A DNA stretch of 64,000 bases from Sapria himalayana (taxonomy: Eukaryota > Streptophyta > Magnoliopsida > Malpighiales > Rafflesiaceae). The DNA is taken from positions 1,513,538 through 1,577,537 of the forward strand of contig JAREIK010002645.1 of NCBI GenBank assembly GCA_029783825.1, written 5' to 3'. Below, in pieces: positions 9,802 through 24,900 of the stretch (position 1 is its first letter; each line of letters opens with the position of its first letter). The translations under genes and the position numbers were made by a program. The notes under the pieces were generated by a model that saw only the letters and a program-made list of their open reading frames with translations, was not told the origin of the DNA and searched no databases.

Positions 9802-12800
9802 GTAGGTGGTGCTTCAGAGGTTTTTTTTTTCCTTACATTTTTGTGTTGCTTGAATTTTCTTCATTTATGATTGTTTTGATTCTCAGACCTCAGGTGTCAT
9901 GATGATGTTTTTTGGAGTCTTTGTCAATTTTGTTTTCATACACTTGGTTCCTGCCATGTTCATAATCCGTTACTAACTTCCACGACTTAACCCCAGCTAC
10001 ATATTGATGTAATCATTCCTAAGTTCATTCCACCGAGCACTATCAATTGATGTGGAGGTCATGGAGGTCATTTTCAGTGTACTAGGATTCTGCTTGCTGC
10101 TAAACATGTATTGTTATAAGTATGGATGACCCCAAAAGCCCTTTCACTAGGCATCACAAACATGGCTGTGGGACATCATGGTACAAAAGTAACAAAGCCA
10201 AATGGTATTTATCACCGATTGTGATTGAGTGAGACATAAGAGCTTGAAATACGTATGTGTAAATGATAAAATATGTTTTATTTGTATCAATTTTTCTTCT
10301 TTTATTAACAATTTATTTGTCCATTCGGATATCAACTCTTTTGTTTGATCTAAAATTCAACTAAAAAATATATATTTTTTGTGTTATTCATATAGAAAGT
10401 CTTTTAGTTATTTTACGAGTCTCACTTTCTATTTATGTTCATGTCTTGGCTTCTTTGTTGTCTGCTTTTATGTTCCTAAAGTTTACTTTTTTCTAAATCA
10501 ATTTGTTGTCCCACCAATGCCTCATGATAACCTAGTACCTTAACTTTTATTAGGGAGCTCACACTTTCATTTGCAAAAATGATTGTATCATTTGTATGTG
10601 CTAAGTGGGTGACTGGTATGTTGCTACCCATAGTATATTTAACTTTCATGTCTCTGTCATATATGAGTATCGAGGTTTATTAGATTGGTATTATGATGTT
10701 GTAATAAACAGATAAGGAGATAAATGATCTTTTTGTCTTAGCCCTCTACATACTTGGAAAAATCTAATCTAGAGGTGTCAAGCAGGCCTGGCCGGGCCGT
10801 TTACATTTTTATATCATTTTTTCCAAAATTGCCTTTAATCTAATCATTTTAGACTGGTTTTTATTATGATATTGATGATTTTATTATGAACTTTTCCAAA
10901 ATTTGTAGGAGAAATTTCTATTTCATCCGGTCATATACATTTTTTTATTTCATAATTTTATTATGATATTTTTTCATTGAATTTTTTTATTTTCTAAGTG
11001 AGTCTTTTTTTTGTGCTAATCAAATGCTATTGATGATTTGTTGATTTAGATTTTGAAATGAATTCACTTTTGTTTTACAAGGTGCATTTATTTGGACCTT
11101 GCTGACATTATGACATCTATTAGTCAAGATATTTGAAATAATTTTATAGCTTACGATGCATAAACTAGTAGGCCAAAACTAATCTAGGGTGTTTAGGATC
11201 CTTTATTTTAAGGGTTAGCACTTACACTATAAGAATACTCGAAATAGATTTTGGATGCATTTGCCCCTCAAAATTTGAAGACGAGCCTCCATAATATTAT
11301 TCTTTATTATTTCATCAAGCCCTCGGCACTATTTGGATCTAAGGAGCATATTGTTATTTTAACTAATATTATTATATGTGTTGCAATTTGTTGCAACTTG
11401 TTTTTTGATGTATATTTTTTTGTTTATGATTTTTGATGGGAATACATGACTTGTGGGTGGTCCTAATGTTTTGGTATGTTTTATAATGACATGTTTGTAT
11501 GATAATTTATTATTGAGCATTATTATAGTTTTAGGTTATAAATCTCAAAATAGCAAAGAAAATAGAGGCTAGGGTAAGGTTGTCATAAAATGTATAAGTG
11601 TTAGGTTACAAGCCTTACAATATTACAAACCTTAGCATTATTACATTATACAAACCATAAAATGTTTTGGTATAGTGCACACATGCCTGGATGAGAAGGG
11701 GTTAGGGTTGTTACAAACCTATTGTGTGTGATGGAGTGCATGATGGTTGCGTAGTAGATAGAAAATAATTGCATAATGGTTGCGTGGTGTTTTGACTTGT
11801 GGTTGTGTGGTGGTCGCATGGTTGTTACACGAGGTTGCTAGTGGTTGCGATGGTAATAGTGATGGCTCTGTGTACACTGTAGGGTGGTAGTGTGCAGAAT
11901 TTTGGGTTTTGGGTTTCATATTTTTTAAATTAGGGTTCAAAAAAATAAATATTAGGGTTTATTGTTCAAAAATTTTAATTTATTAGAGTAATTCTATGTT
12001 TTTTGATTTCAGATTGAGGAAATCCTAATTTTATTTGATATATAGAGAGAGATTATCACAATAAAGTTAAATGGAAGAATATCTCAGTTTAGGATAGATA
12101 TTATAGGAGGGTGAGTTATATTAGTGATAATTGTTGGATATTATTTTCAAAGAGACGATCAAGAGCTTTACATAATATTTAGAAAGATAAATCGATTACT
12201 AGAGCCATTTAATTTTTTTACAGAGTTTATCTATCGTGATATTTATATTTATTAAAGATGAGTATACGCAACTTATCTCTAAGATAATAACAAATTATTT
12301 TATTATTTTAGGTATTACTATTTGTTTTATTCATTCTTTTATTTTATACTCCATATTTGGATATTCACTAGTTTGAGAAAAAGTATTATAGTTTATGCTT
12401 TTATAGTTTCTTTATTATTGTTTTTTTTTTGTTTTTTTTATTATATTGATGAAAACATTAAACTTGCAAGATGCCCAAATTAGTTTGTCTATTATATAAT
12501 GTTATTGTTTGTATTTTATTTATTATGAGTTTTTATCATGTAGTTTGGTTTATATGGCTTGGAATTCAACAATACTCACACACACACACACACACACACA
12601 TTCTTAATCTTTTGATAAAATGTACATAATATTAAATCGAGATAAATTGAGTTTAGTAGAGAAAATTCCCACCCAATATTTCTAATTTTGCTTTGCACAC
12701 CTTAATATAGTTTATTTTGAAAAAAAAAAGAAAATTAAATAAAATTCAAACTTATATTCTTGCAAAAATGAAATACAAAAATAAATGAACTTTTTTTTTT

Positions 12801-14443
12801 CAGAAGTATTACATTTTCTTCTTTTTTATTTTCTTTTGAAAAGTTTAAAAATGTTAAAAAATAGACATAATGAGAGGAATTGGAGGTGATCAATTATTTG
12901 AGATAACTAAGTTATTTCTTATTTATACTAATACTAAATGTTAGTAAAAATATACTAATCTAAAATATTTATTTAATAAAAATGCATGTTTCATCATTTG
13001 TGTAACATGCTAGCTAGACATTGCATGCCTTACCCTTGTTGCTAGCGATCAACTTTTATGCTAGTTTTACTCTGAGTAAGATGCTAATGTGGAATAATAT
13101 CATGGAGGAGGTCAATATAGTTTCATGTGGGTTGTTTTTTGGTAGAGCTGATAATATTGTTTATTTTTAGGTTGTGAAAGCATATGTGGGTTTGATCATA
13201 ATCTTAAAAATTAGTTTATTTTGTGATGTAGTTAGCAATATTATTTATTATCTTATTATATGTTTATTTTTTGGTTTTTGATGTTAATATTTTGAGTGAT
13301 GATGAGTTAGAGATCTCTTAATTCAATTAGTTATTTCACATACATTCTCAAATTATAAATCTTTGTTGTTTCAGATATTTTTAGCCGAGGTCGAGTACTT
13401 TCTTAAATAGATATTTGTATACTTTTGGTGTTGTGTATTCAGGTTCTGAAAGACTTTATGGGTTGGTCATACTCTTAGAGTAAGTTTATTCTTTTATGTA
13501 GTTGGAAATATTGTTTGTTTTCATATTTTACGTTCTTTTTGGTTTTTGATACTAATATATTGTGTAATGTTGAGTCGGAGATGTCTTAATTAACATAATA
13601 CTTTTAGATACATTCTCAGATTATAAATCTTCATTGTTTCAGATATTTTTTTTGTTGAGCATGAGTACTTTCATAGAGAGATACTTGTATGTTAATGAAA
13701 TTATGTATTTGATATTGTTTTAAAACCTCATTTTAAATTGAGCTCCTTTTGGGTTCTTACTTGGTCTAGTTCTTGTTTTCATTTCCGATAAACACTCTTG
13801 TTGACTCTTAGATGTCAGAAAATAATAAAAATATTTAAATACATGATAATCATTAGACTATAACTAGATAGCACATGTAATATCAATATAGCTATTCATT
13901 TTATAATTTTTCAATGATAAATTCATATATTGTATTATTTAATGAATATGGTGTGCCATGTAAAAATATAGTTCTGGGATATCTTTTGAAGAACATGAAT
14001 ATTTATGTTTTGTTTTATTTTTTGATTTTTGTTGTGTTTCCTCTTGAAATACATGAAGTTACTCATAAATTTTTATTTACTTTTATAAAAATAATCTTGT
14101 CTGTAGAAAAATAAAATATGAAATTATATCATGAATGTATATTATATGAATTTTTTAAGTTTTTGTTTGATAATCATTTATTGTTATTTTATTTGAAGTA
14201 AAACTTATTATGATTTTATTATATTCTTTATTCACATGAAATCTTTGTTTGCAAGCATTTTCACTAAGACTTTGAGAGTCATTTTATTTACCTTCTAAAT
14301 TTATATCATATTCACACATTAATTAGAAGGAATGTTGAGATTATAGTTATTTGATGCGTAAGGTATACCAAGACATAAAAGTTTTTTGGGGTCTAGAGCA
14401 CAAGACACAATTAATGTGCTTTTTTATTGTGAAGTGCACTTCA

Positions 14444-14489
<46 letters not shown>

Positions 14490-15910
14490 TACTATATTTT
14501 GTTTTTGATTTTAATCTATTAATAAAATATGATTAAATAAATAATATCAAATATAAAACTTAAATATTATTAATAGTTTTCATCATCAAAAGTATTTAAC
14601 GTTCTAAAATAAAATAATAGAATTTCAATAATTCAACATGTAAAATTAGAAAGTGAGGGGATGTCTTTGGGAATAATATGATTTGTGAGGAAAATTTTTG
14701 GGAATAATATGATTTGTGGGGGAGGACTTTGGGCATAATTGATTGGTGGTGAAGCTTTGTGAATAATATATTTTGTGGGGGGTGCTGAGATAAGATGATT
14801 TATGTGGAAATTATGTGATTTATTAAATATAAAATTTATGCATGTATATTATTGAGTATATAGATGAGTGCTCTATTCATACATGGTGCATTATATATTT
14901 GTTCTTGTGCATTCATAAATAGTATTTTTTTTTTGTCTCTATTCTTGTTATGATGGTTATTGTCATTTGAAATTTTTGTTGCAGATGTGATTGACTTGAT
15001 CAATGTGAGTTTTGATGGCCAAAATGCCCCTGATAGAATTTCAGCTAAAGCAGGATTAAAGGAGCTTGGAAAGATTTACCCATGTAGGAGGTGTGCTTTC
15101 CATATCTAGGTTACTTTTGTATGTCCTATCATGATTCAAAATTTCATTTTCTTGTATGTTGGGCATTTGCTCATGTAAGTTTTATTCAAAACACAATTCA
15201 GATATAGTGTGGAGCTGTTGATGTAGTGACTGCTACCACAACATGCTCACCCTCGGTAGCAAAGTGGAATGGAGGGCTGACTATGTTAGTCTATTATTGA
15301 TGTGTTTTAATGGATTACTTATATCTATGCATATTGTTCTGGTTAGAAAATGAGAAAGTATGTTGTTTCATTAATATTTATTTGTGATAGACTACTATCA
15401 AATAGATAAAAAAGAAAGGTTTTAAATTAATTATAAGACTAATTATGTTTGATGTAAGTGAATATTGGGCAACCAAAAAATACTATATTCAAATAATGAG
15501 AATAATAAAATTGAGTATGGTAATATGTATGTGCGGTAAGACTGAAAAATATAATTAAAAAAATTATTAGGTAAAATATTAAAATAACTCATATAGATGA
15601 TTAGATAAAGAAGAATCATCTGAGATCATTTGGTCATGTCTAACGTAGACCGCTCAATGTACCAACTATAAAGTGTGAGATTATTTAGGTGAAGAGAGGA
15701 AAAAGAAATAAAGATAAATTGAAGAGAAATTAAATAGAAATTATAAATTAGGATTTGACAACAATTAATGGATTAAATGTTCATATTATTTTTAACAAAA
15801 TTAGTTAAAAAAATAGGATACATATAATTAATATATAGTAGTTGGGTTAAGATTTATGATAATAATATTCTTTCAATAACATCATGACACAAACATACAC
15901 ATACATACAT

Positions 15911-15948
<38 letters not shown>

Positions 15949-18900
15949 TCATGAAGTAATATATTTTATAATAATTCTTACATGTTGAATATTTACAATC
16001 ATAAAGATCATATGATGATTTTTGTTATAGACAAAGTAATTAATGATTTATGTGATAAATTGAATACTAAAGAAAGAGATAATTTGAAATTAGCTTGAAT
16101 AAGAAAATAAATAATTAGTGTTTTAAATCATATTTTTAGATATCCTTAAGTTATCTAAAATAAGTTTATTGTGTTAGTATTATATTATTCTCAAATTTAG
16201 TGTAACTAATGTGGGTGGCAGTTGCAGTGACCACTTGCTCACTTTGGTGTCAAAAAGTGAAGAAAGTCAAACTAAGATATATTATTGATATATGGTCATA
16301 GAGTGCTTATAGTATATGCTATTATATTCTAATAAATTTTATATTTATTCATATTATTTAAGTTAAAATTAGTAAAAGTATGTTATTTTATTAGCATCAT
16401 GATATACATACACAAATATTATTATTTTTTTGAATCTAATCTACTTTATGGTAATACTAAAAGCGGAATGGTGAAACAATCTTAGAGACAATTATAGCTA
16501 CTTATAATGTATTTCATGATATTCTAACAACTTTTATATTCATGCATATTATTCAAGTGACTAAATGAGAAATTATTTTTGTTTTCACCAAACTTATGCA
16601 TGATTTTTATTAATTTGAAAAAAAAAATCATGATAGAGTCCCAAGAAATTTAATTTGATGAGTATTATGTAAGAAAATAGTTTTAAATATGTAAATTAAA
16701 CTAATCAAGGATATATATGAAGGAGGAATATACAAAATTAGATTTGTTCAAGACATCATTGTCGCTCATGAGTTTTTAGTAGCTGAGGGACTACACTAAG
16801 AATTATTTTATGTACTTACATTTTTGTGATAATTATAAATAAATTGATACGAGATTTTCTGAAAATTTTTTCTTGATGTATGTTATTCGCATATGCTAAA
16901 TTTTTGATCGATGAGAATGAAAAATGGTTTGACTAAAAATATCAAGGGTTGTGTTTGAGTTCAAGGGGTATAAGATATATTGTAACAAGATGAAGTACTT
17001 GAAATATGAGTTTAATTTTATTAAAAATAATAATGATGTGATAATCAAAATGAGAAAATAAAAAATATTAATTATTTCAAGTTTGTAGGCTTTATATTAA
17101 GCAAGGACGAAGAGATTGACGAAAATGTATTTTACTAGAGAGGAGATGCAGAGTCTTATGCTCACCACAAATTGTTGCTTAATAAAATAGACGACCCAAT
17201 TGGGAACAAATAGAATGTGATAGCTCATCCTAAACTCTCAGTCATCTGTAATTTTCATTGACCGACTAACCAAAGGTTCAGATCAAAAGATCACATATTG
17301 AGCATTGAACAACTAACCAGGAGTCTTGGCGAACAGGATGCAGTGCAAGCATAAGCCTGATTTAGTTCGGCCATATCTTTTCTCTAGTATGAAAAAAATG
17401 ATATATTCAATCTTGTTTGTTTTGTGCTAGTCACCATTTTGTTATTCTTTGTCCAAGGGTCTGGTTTTCCTGGCATGCAGGTGGAAATTGGTTGAGGTTG
17501 ATGCTGATATATCAAAATTATCGTCGGAAGTGAAACACATTATGTCACTCATTTATCCCGCGAAGAGCTATATGGTACCCCATGTGATTTCATGTGGATC
17601 TAGTTTGTCAAATAGGATTCACATGTTTTTGTGCCTCATTTATGGTGAAGATTTACTAAGAAGCATGGACACGGACACGGACATGGGGACACGACAAATT
17701 CTAAAAAATTAGGATACGGATACGGCTATGATACGGCTAGGATATGACATAATAAAAAATAAAAATAAAAATAAAAATAAAAATTATTAATTATAAATAT
17801 TAGGTATTTTATAATATCTATTAAATTAAATTAAATTAAAATATTTTATTATATATAATAAATATATATTATTTATTTTATAAAATAAAAATATTTTATT
17901 TTATTTTATTTTATAAGATAATATTTATATTTATTTTATTTTATAAAATAATATTTTATAATTATATTATATAAAAATATATATTTTTTATTTTATTTTA
18001 TAAAAATATTTTATTTTATGCCCCTGCCTCTCCCCTCAAGCACGCCTGCCCGCCCCTGCCTCTCCTCTCAAATTGCGCCGTCCCTGTCTTTCCCCTCAAA
18101 TCGTGCCGCCCCTTCCTCTTCCCTCAAATCGTGCCGCTCCTTCCTCTTCCCTCAAATCGTGCCGCCCCTTCCTCTTCCCACAAATCGCGCCCGCTCCTGT
18201 CTCTCCCTCAAATCGTGCCCGCTCCTGCCTCTTCCCTCAAATCGCGCCCGCTCCCTGCCAGTGGCCAACGTTGGCCACCGACGTCGTCGGACGTCGGACA
18301 CTATAGACGTGGATACGGCTGCCGACGCAACCATCCGATACGCCACGTGGCGTATTGGATACGGATTGTACAATGATACGCCACGCGGCATATCGGACAC
18401 GTATCAGTGCCGTGTCCACGTGTCCAGGTGTCGGACACGTGGACACGGCTGCAGGGAGCCGTGTCCATGCTTCCTTGAAGATTTAAGCTTTTGAAATTCT
18501 ACATCTCCTTAGAAATTTTAGTCTTTTGAAAAATGAAGTCTAGTGACCCACAACATGTGCAGTTCAATTGGTGGGGATGATGAATTTATGCTTTCTTGGG
18601 GGGTGTGAGTTTGATCCTCATAGGCTACACCTCTGAACACGGGCGATTCGTATATCTCCTCTCAGGTCTTCCTAGGGTCCTGGTGACTGTTCGAGGCACC
18701 AATCTGGATCGAGGAAGACCTGGTTAAAAAAATGAGGCTAGTGTTTTTGTTGAATTTTCGAGCATTTATTTTTTGATACTGTTTCAGGATCTGAATATAG
18801 GTTTGGCATTATGGCTCGCCACGGTAAGTGATGGTTGGGTTTGTGAAGAAATTCCTAATGAAAATGATAGCACTGTGAAACGCAAGAGCTATAAGTCTTC

Positions 18901-21900
18901 AGCCAGAATTGTCCTTGTTGGTTCTGGTGCAGATGAGCAGTGTGCTGGGTATGGAAGGCACAAAACAAAATATCGCTCCCAGAGGTATGACTTCCTTCCC
19001 AATAGCCCAAAATTGATTTTTTTTTTTAATATTAAGATTTTTGGATTACTATTGGATAAGGATGCAACTGTGGTCGGGTCAACCCGAGTAACCCGAACCC
19101 AACCTGAGAAAATTGGGATTTGGCTAGCCCTTAACCTTACCTAACCTGCATGAGTTGCAACCCTATTTGTAGGCATAACAATTTGTTATAACTATCATCG
19201 GCCATTTTAGAAAAAATCATGTTTGCTATGCTTATAAAAATCAAGACATTAGAAACTAAAACAAAATCATTCACATTCAAAATAAGCTAAATAACTATCA
19301 TCAATTTTACTGGAAGTTTTATATTGTTATAATATCTTTCAATTTTATATTATTTAAAAATTTTAATTATTTAATTTTGATTTTTTTTTGTTTTGTTTTT
19401 ATTGCCTACGATTGATTCAATCCGACCCAACATGCCCAACCTAACCAAACCTGAGTTTCATAATGTCAAATTGGGTTGGGTTGGGTTTGGTTTGATTATA
19501 ACTCGGGTTGACCTTTTTTGAATTTGAGTTGGGTTCGGATTGGCTTTCCACCCTACCCAAACCACTTGAGTTGCACCCATACTATTAAAGACATATGGTG
19601 GTGCATAGGATGTGAAGATGGGAACTTGGGATGTAGTTATCATTTTTGGTCTTGACTTTGGGATGCTATATTGTTTTATTGTTGCAGAGGCTTTGACTGT
19701 ACACCTGCCATTTTTTTATGTTATAGCACTTGTGGGAGTTTTTCATAGTTTTTTTTTATTCTGACTGGAGCATCTTAAAAGTGCATTTTTTGTAATGCTT
19801 GTCTTTTGTTGTACAAAAAATGCCGTAAGCATTTTTATGCAGCTCCTCTCTTGTTTTGTTGTGTTTAAAGGAGCCCTAGGGCCTTTTTCATTTAGGAATT
19901 GAAAGCTGTTACTATAATTACACCCATTATTGTTATAGTTTCTTTATCTCTAACATGTTATTTGATTTCTTTTATGCAAAGTGACACTAAAATTTTTATG
20001 TATTCCTTGGACCCTAAACATTCCTAGAAACTCTCTCTCTATCTCTCTCTCTCTTGTATGCATGTTGCTTCTGTTGATATATGTGTTTTTGTTATTGTTG
20101 ATGCTTCTTTATATATATTTTTTTCTTTTCTGTATTTTTTAGTCTTGGTAGAATTACTAGTACATTTAACATTTTGTATTTGTTATACTCATAGTTATCA
20201 CATAGTTGGTTAATGAAATGTATTATATTTCTTTTAAATGGCATTGTAGCATGATTAATATTCAGTTTGCACTATCACTTCTACATGTCAATGTTGATTT
20301 CCATTGAACTTGCATTTTGATGGAATTTTTCATTGAATGATTTCAATGAAGTAAGATTTTCATTTGATGTTTTGAAATTTAATTGATTATGTTCTCAATT
20401 GTGAATGCAAATCCTAATTTATATTTTAGAAAATTTTCACTAAATTTTTCATGTTGATGATGTTTTATATGTTACAATATATGGCTTAAAGACGTATACA
20501 TAGATAAAATAAAATGAAACTAAGAATATGTGAATTTCATTGGTGAAATAAAAATTATATTTATTTTCATGATGTGAATAATGCTTTATCTAATCTTGAT
20601 TGTATAAGTGAAGATACTATAAGTGCAAGCTTATCTTATCTTATTATCATATGTCCTAGATATCGAAATTCATACATCTTTACCTTTTAGACTCTTTGTA
20701 AAAATGTCTGAAATTTAATATCTTACATAAACCATAGATTAAAAAATGTTTTATCTAATTTTGATTATGTTAAGCTAAGTACCAACCAAACATTAATGGA
20801 AAACTTTATGATAAATCATGCATAATGGATGCTCTTATATAACATGCTAATTATATTTAGACAACCAGCATGTTAGGTGTTTCTGTCCATAATTAAATAA
20901 AGGAAAATAAAAAAAAAATACAAAATTAAAGATGTAATACTTTTGCTCAAAATGTGACTGCCCATGATCACTAACTCACTATTATAATAAAGAGTAGTGA
21001 TGGGGGAAAGTGTGTATCTAATCTCTTCAAGAAGATATTAGATCTAAAGTAACTTACATGTGATTGTTATTATCGCTCTAAACAATATCATTGTATTGAT
21101 TCTCAAAATAATATTTTGTTGCTTATATTTTTAAAAAATAAGATTATCTCTAAGAAAAATATAGAAACTTATCATAAGTTGGTGTCCAACTCAAATTTAA
21201 ATACTCGGTTAACATAAGTGTTCGTGATTATTGAAAGAAATTTTAAGTCTTTGAGACTTCTTTATTTGCCTCAGTATACAAAAAATTGTAATTATTTGAA
21301 CTTATTGTGGAGAATTTAAGAAATAACTAATTATAACAATTATATAAATTATATATATATTCTAATGATAATCTGATAATTCATATTTTTTTTATTCTGC
21401 TATAAATAGTAAAGTTAACTTTAAGAGTTGCAACTTACAAGCAATTAGAAAATGAATCAATTAGTGTATTTGGTAGAGCAATCCTAAAAAATTAATATTT
21501 GTAAGAGCATCAATTATATATCTTCACTATGATAATATAATTTTTTTTTAGAATAGGTAATTTATATTCCAAGAAAATTTCTGAGCCTTATAATGTACCA
21601 TCAATATAAGAAGAATCATATGACTTCTCAGGAGACTATCATTTGTTCTAAATAAGTTGTACATATTTTCTTGTTTTGATATGGATTATAAATATTAGGT
21701 AGTCAAGTCTCTTAGATTTTATTTTATGATATTTGGGAACTAGAATAGGTTAGTGGAATGTAGGTCATTTGGACTTGAGATTTTCTTTCATGAGAAATTT
21801 TTTTTTTTTGGAGTCAACTTGGTTTGTATTTATTAATATTTATGATAATTTTATAAGAGTGTTATTATAATATGGACAACATATCTTATTTTCCTTGAAT

Positions 21901-24900
21901 AAATTGTTTATATCTCATTCTCCTGATATAGACTAAAAGTATTGCGTTGTCAAGCCTCTCAATTTTTGACTTATCATTGGTGAGAACTAGAGTAGACTCA
22001 TAGGCTGCAAATCATTTGGATGTGAGTGAGATTTAATTTTATGGAAAGCCTCACTTTCTTCAAAGCTACATGATTTGTACTTTTGGTATATGTGATAATT
22101 CAATAAGTGCGTTATCATAATATAAATCAATAAGTTTAGATGTAGCCGACATATAACTTTTTTTTTTTTGCTAATTGGAGTGTCAAGTGGAACTACAAAA
22201 AAGTAAGAAAAAGTAATCATTTCAGATGTGTGTTATGGACTTTTATTATTCTTAAGTTTATTAAAAAATGAATTTTGCTAAAAAAAAGTAATGTTGATAC
22301 TCATTAATATTTTATTAAATTCTAGTTAAATATATATGTATTCTTTTTGGATACTAAAGTAATAAAAAAACATACATCTCAAAGTCTTATGTATCATCTT
22401 ATTGTGACATGAGTAATGATCATGAACTAAACAAATACTTCTAACTACTCTTTGAGACATTAAATAATTTTTTATATGTTGCATGATCTTAAATGACATA
22501 GTGAGAAAGTATAAATAAAGATATTTGGTCGATGAAGTAATTTATATTTTGTTTGAGTTAAATGTTTTTTATTTACTATTTTATAGTAATATTTTTTTTG
22601 TTTGATGGTAGCACCCAACTTATATGAGCTCACTCAACTTATATGTATAAACTATTGAAATTTATCTATCTATTTGCAAAAAAAAAAATTAATTTTGACC
22701 TTAGATCTTTCGATTGGTTTGTCATTATTATTTAAATCTATATCTAATTAATTTTTATTTAATTCATTGTTTATTATTTTTTTTAATGTTTAACCTTGAA
22801 CTAGAAATATGAGGAGAGAGTATTTTTTAACTTGTTACTAATTTTTTAATTAATTAATTTATGTAATATTTAATAAATAAAAAAAATAAATTTAACATTA
22901 TTGAAATCTGTTTTTTAACTTTATGCATGCATTAGACACTTAGGTTGTTCAATTTCATTTTCTCATACCTGCTAGTTACTTCTCATTACCAAGCTAACGC
23001 CGATGCTTCACAATATTAATATTACAAATTATGAAAAGAAGGCACTAAAGAGCATACATTTTATTTTAGAGCGAAGAAAAGAGAGAAAAATAATATATAT
23101 ATTAATTGTATAAAACAAAATAAATCAATATGCTATTTATATAAAATATTTGATAAAATATATTATTCAATATTTTAAATATGATTTAGGGCAAAAAATT
23201 GACTCAAAAATATGTAAAAAATTATTTTTTAGACTCGACAAGACAATGATAGGTATAATCTTTATGCAGTCGTGTTGGAGTGGCTAAACGGTCAAAAAAT
23301 AGAAGTAGCCATTTTAAAAAATATCTATTTTTTTAAAAAAATTCAATCATGCTTGCTTTACATGAGGCTCGTGCATCCCTGACATCAATATGGTATGAGT
23401 CGTGCCTTTGGTTAGCATGCCTTCGCTCAAGACATGGTTCAAGATTGTGTTATGTTGGGTCATACACAATTGAATCGTGCTATACCTTGTGCCTTATGTT
23501 AAATGATACTCTTTTTTAACATGGGCCATCACATGTTGGAATGACTTAAAAAATGAGCAACTTGACATGACCTGGCATGCATTTTGCATGGGTCATGCCA
23601 AGCTAGGTTAGGCTAGTCTGGGTCATGTTAGGCTAGTTTGTTTGGCAAGCTGGGTCAAAATTGGCTTTCATAGGTCTTTGTGATAGGCTTTGTGTGTTGC
23701 ACCTCACGTGCTAATAACTCCTCTCTGGCATGGCCTGAGTGGTGCCCTGAGCCGATATAAGGCTTGTCCAAGCATGGCTTAAATTAGGTCATGTCATGCC
23801 AAATACTTCTGAATCGTGTTGTGTCTTATTTCATACATAGGTTGCCCGACTCAATTAAAATCTTTATGAGAATATATAAAATTATTAATTATATTGATTG
23901 TGTATTTTATATTTAATCTATAATCATAGTTAAATAATTAATATTTTTCATAATCTTATCTAAGTAATATAATTAACCAGATGGATCATATTAAAAGTAA
24001 TATCAATATTTTGTTTAAAATAGTATTTATTGGAGTACAACTCAAAAAATTAATCTCTACAAAAGAATTAAGTGCACATCTTTTATTTGATAATATTGTA
24101 TTTTTTATATAGTACATTTTTTCTATGTCAAAAATATATACGAGACTTACAAGTACAGGTGTTAAGTGGGTCGTGCTAGGATGACCCATTTTTTTAGGCT
24201 CAAACAAGCCTACCTACATGCCTAGCACGACACGCTACAGTACTGTGCCGTGTCTTACATGACATGGTTCACTGGAGGGCAATCTCGGTAAGTCCTACCA
24301 CCTGATATCAACATCGTTTTAGGTTGGTTCATGTTGGGATTATGGGATACGAGCACTTACCAAACTTGAGCTGGCACTCCCATTGACCTGCTCGGCTCGT
24401 CCCATCGCCCGTCGGGCATAACGCCATCGCTGTGTTGCCCATCTGGCTTCGCCTATTGCCTGTCGGGCGTTGCCCATCGCCCGTTGCAGCATCGCCTGTC
24501 GCCATGTGCCATGCCCACGTGCCAGGCACCCTGGTCGTGCCTGGCACGACACATGGGCCGATCACCCTTGGCACGGCAAAGCACGAGTCATGCCAAAAGT
24601 GAGCCCGGGCATGGTCCCGGACCATGCTGTGCCAGGTCAGACATGATTGAATTGGGCCGGGCCTCCGTGCTGGGCTCGACATGGTTGACACCTCTACTTA
24701 CAATGTCTTTAGTCTGAAATTTTGTCTAAAGGTATTTTATGAGTTGTGTAATCTTTTAGATTTATTTTTTGTAATTAGAATATTATCTACATAAATAATC
24801 AGCAAAATCATCATAATAGCTGGATTTCTCTGAAAAATAAAGAAAAGTCAAAAACATACCTATGTCATCCAAATGAGGTAATTACCTGTGAAAATATTGG

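Larger units (their letters stand above)
15178..16620. repeat. Three diverged copies of a roughly 180-bp intronic repeat
   Basis: Related stretches lie at about 15210-15390, 16195-16410 and 16440-16620. They share a G.CCAC...TGCTCAC core (the first two), ATTATTGATRTR, a TATTCTAAYAA segment, TTCATGCATATTATTCAAGT-like sequence and GTATGTTRTTTYATTARCAT. A LINE fragment lies between the first two. Class is unknown and divergence is high. Confidence 0.5.

Noticed and set aside
18018..18494. Overlapping proline/serine-rich open frames on both strands
   Set aside because: They come from a 28-bp minisatellite without stops inside a non-coding hAT-type element; no domain, and the second copy of the element lacks the array.
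24329..24717. Open frames of 70-120 codons in a GC-rich block
   Set aside because: Same cause: interior of a hAT miniature element with a target duplication.
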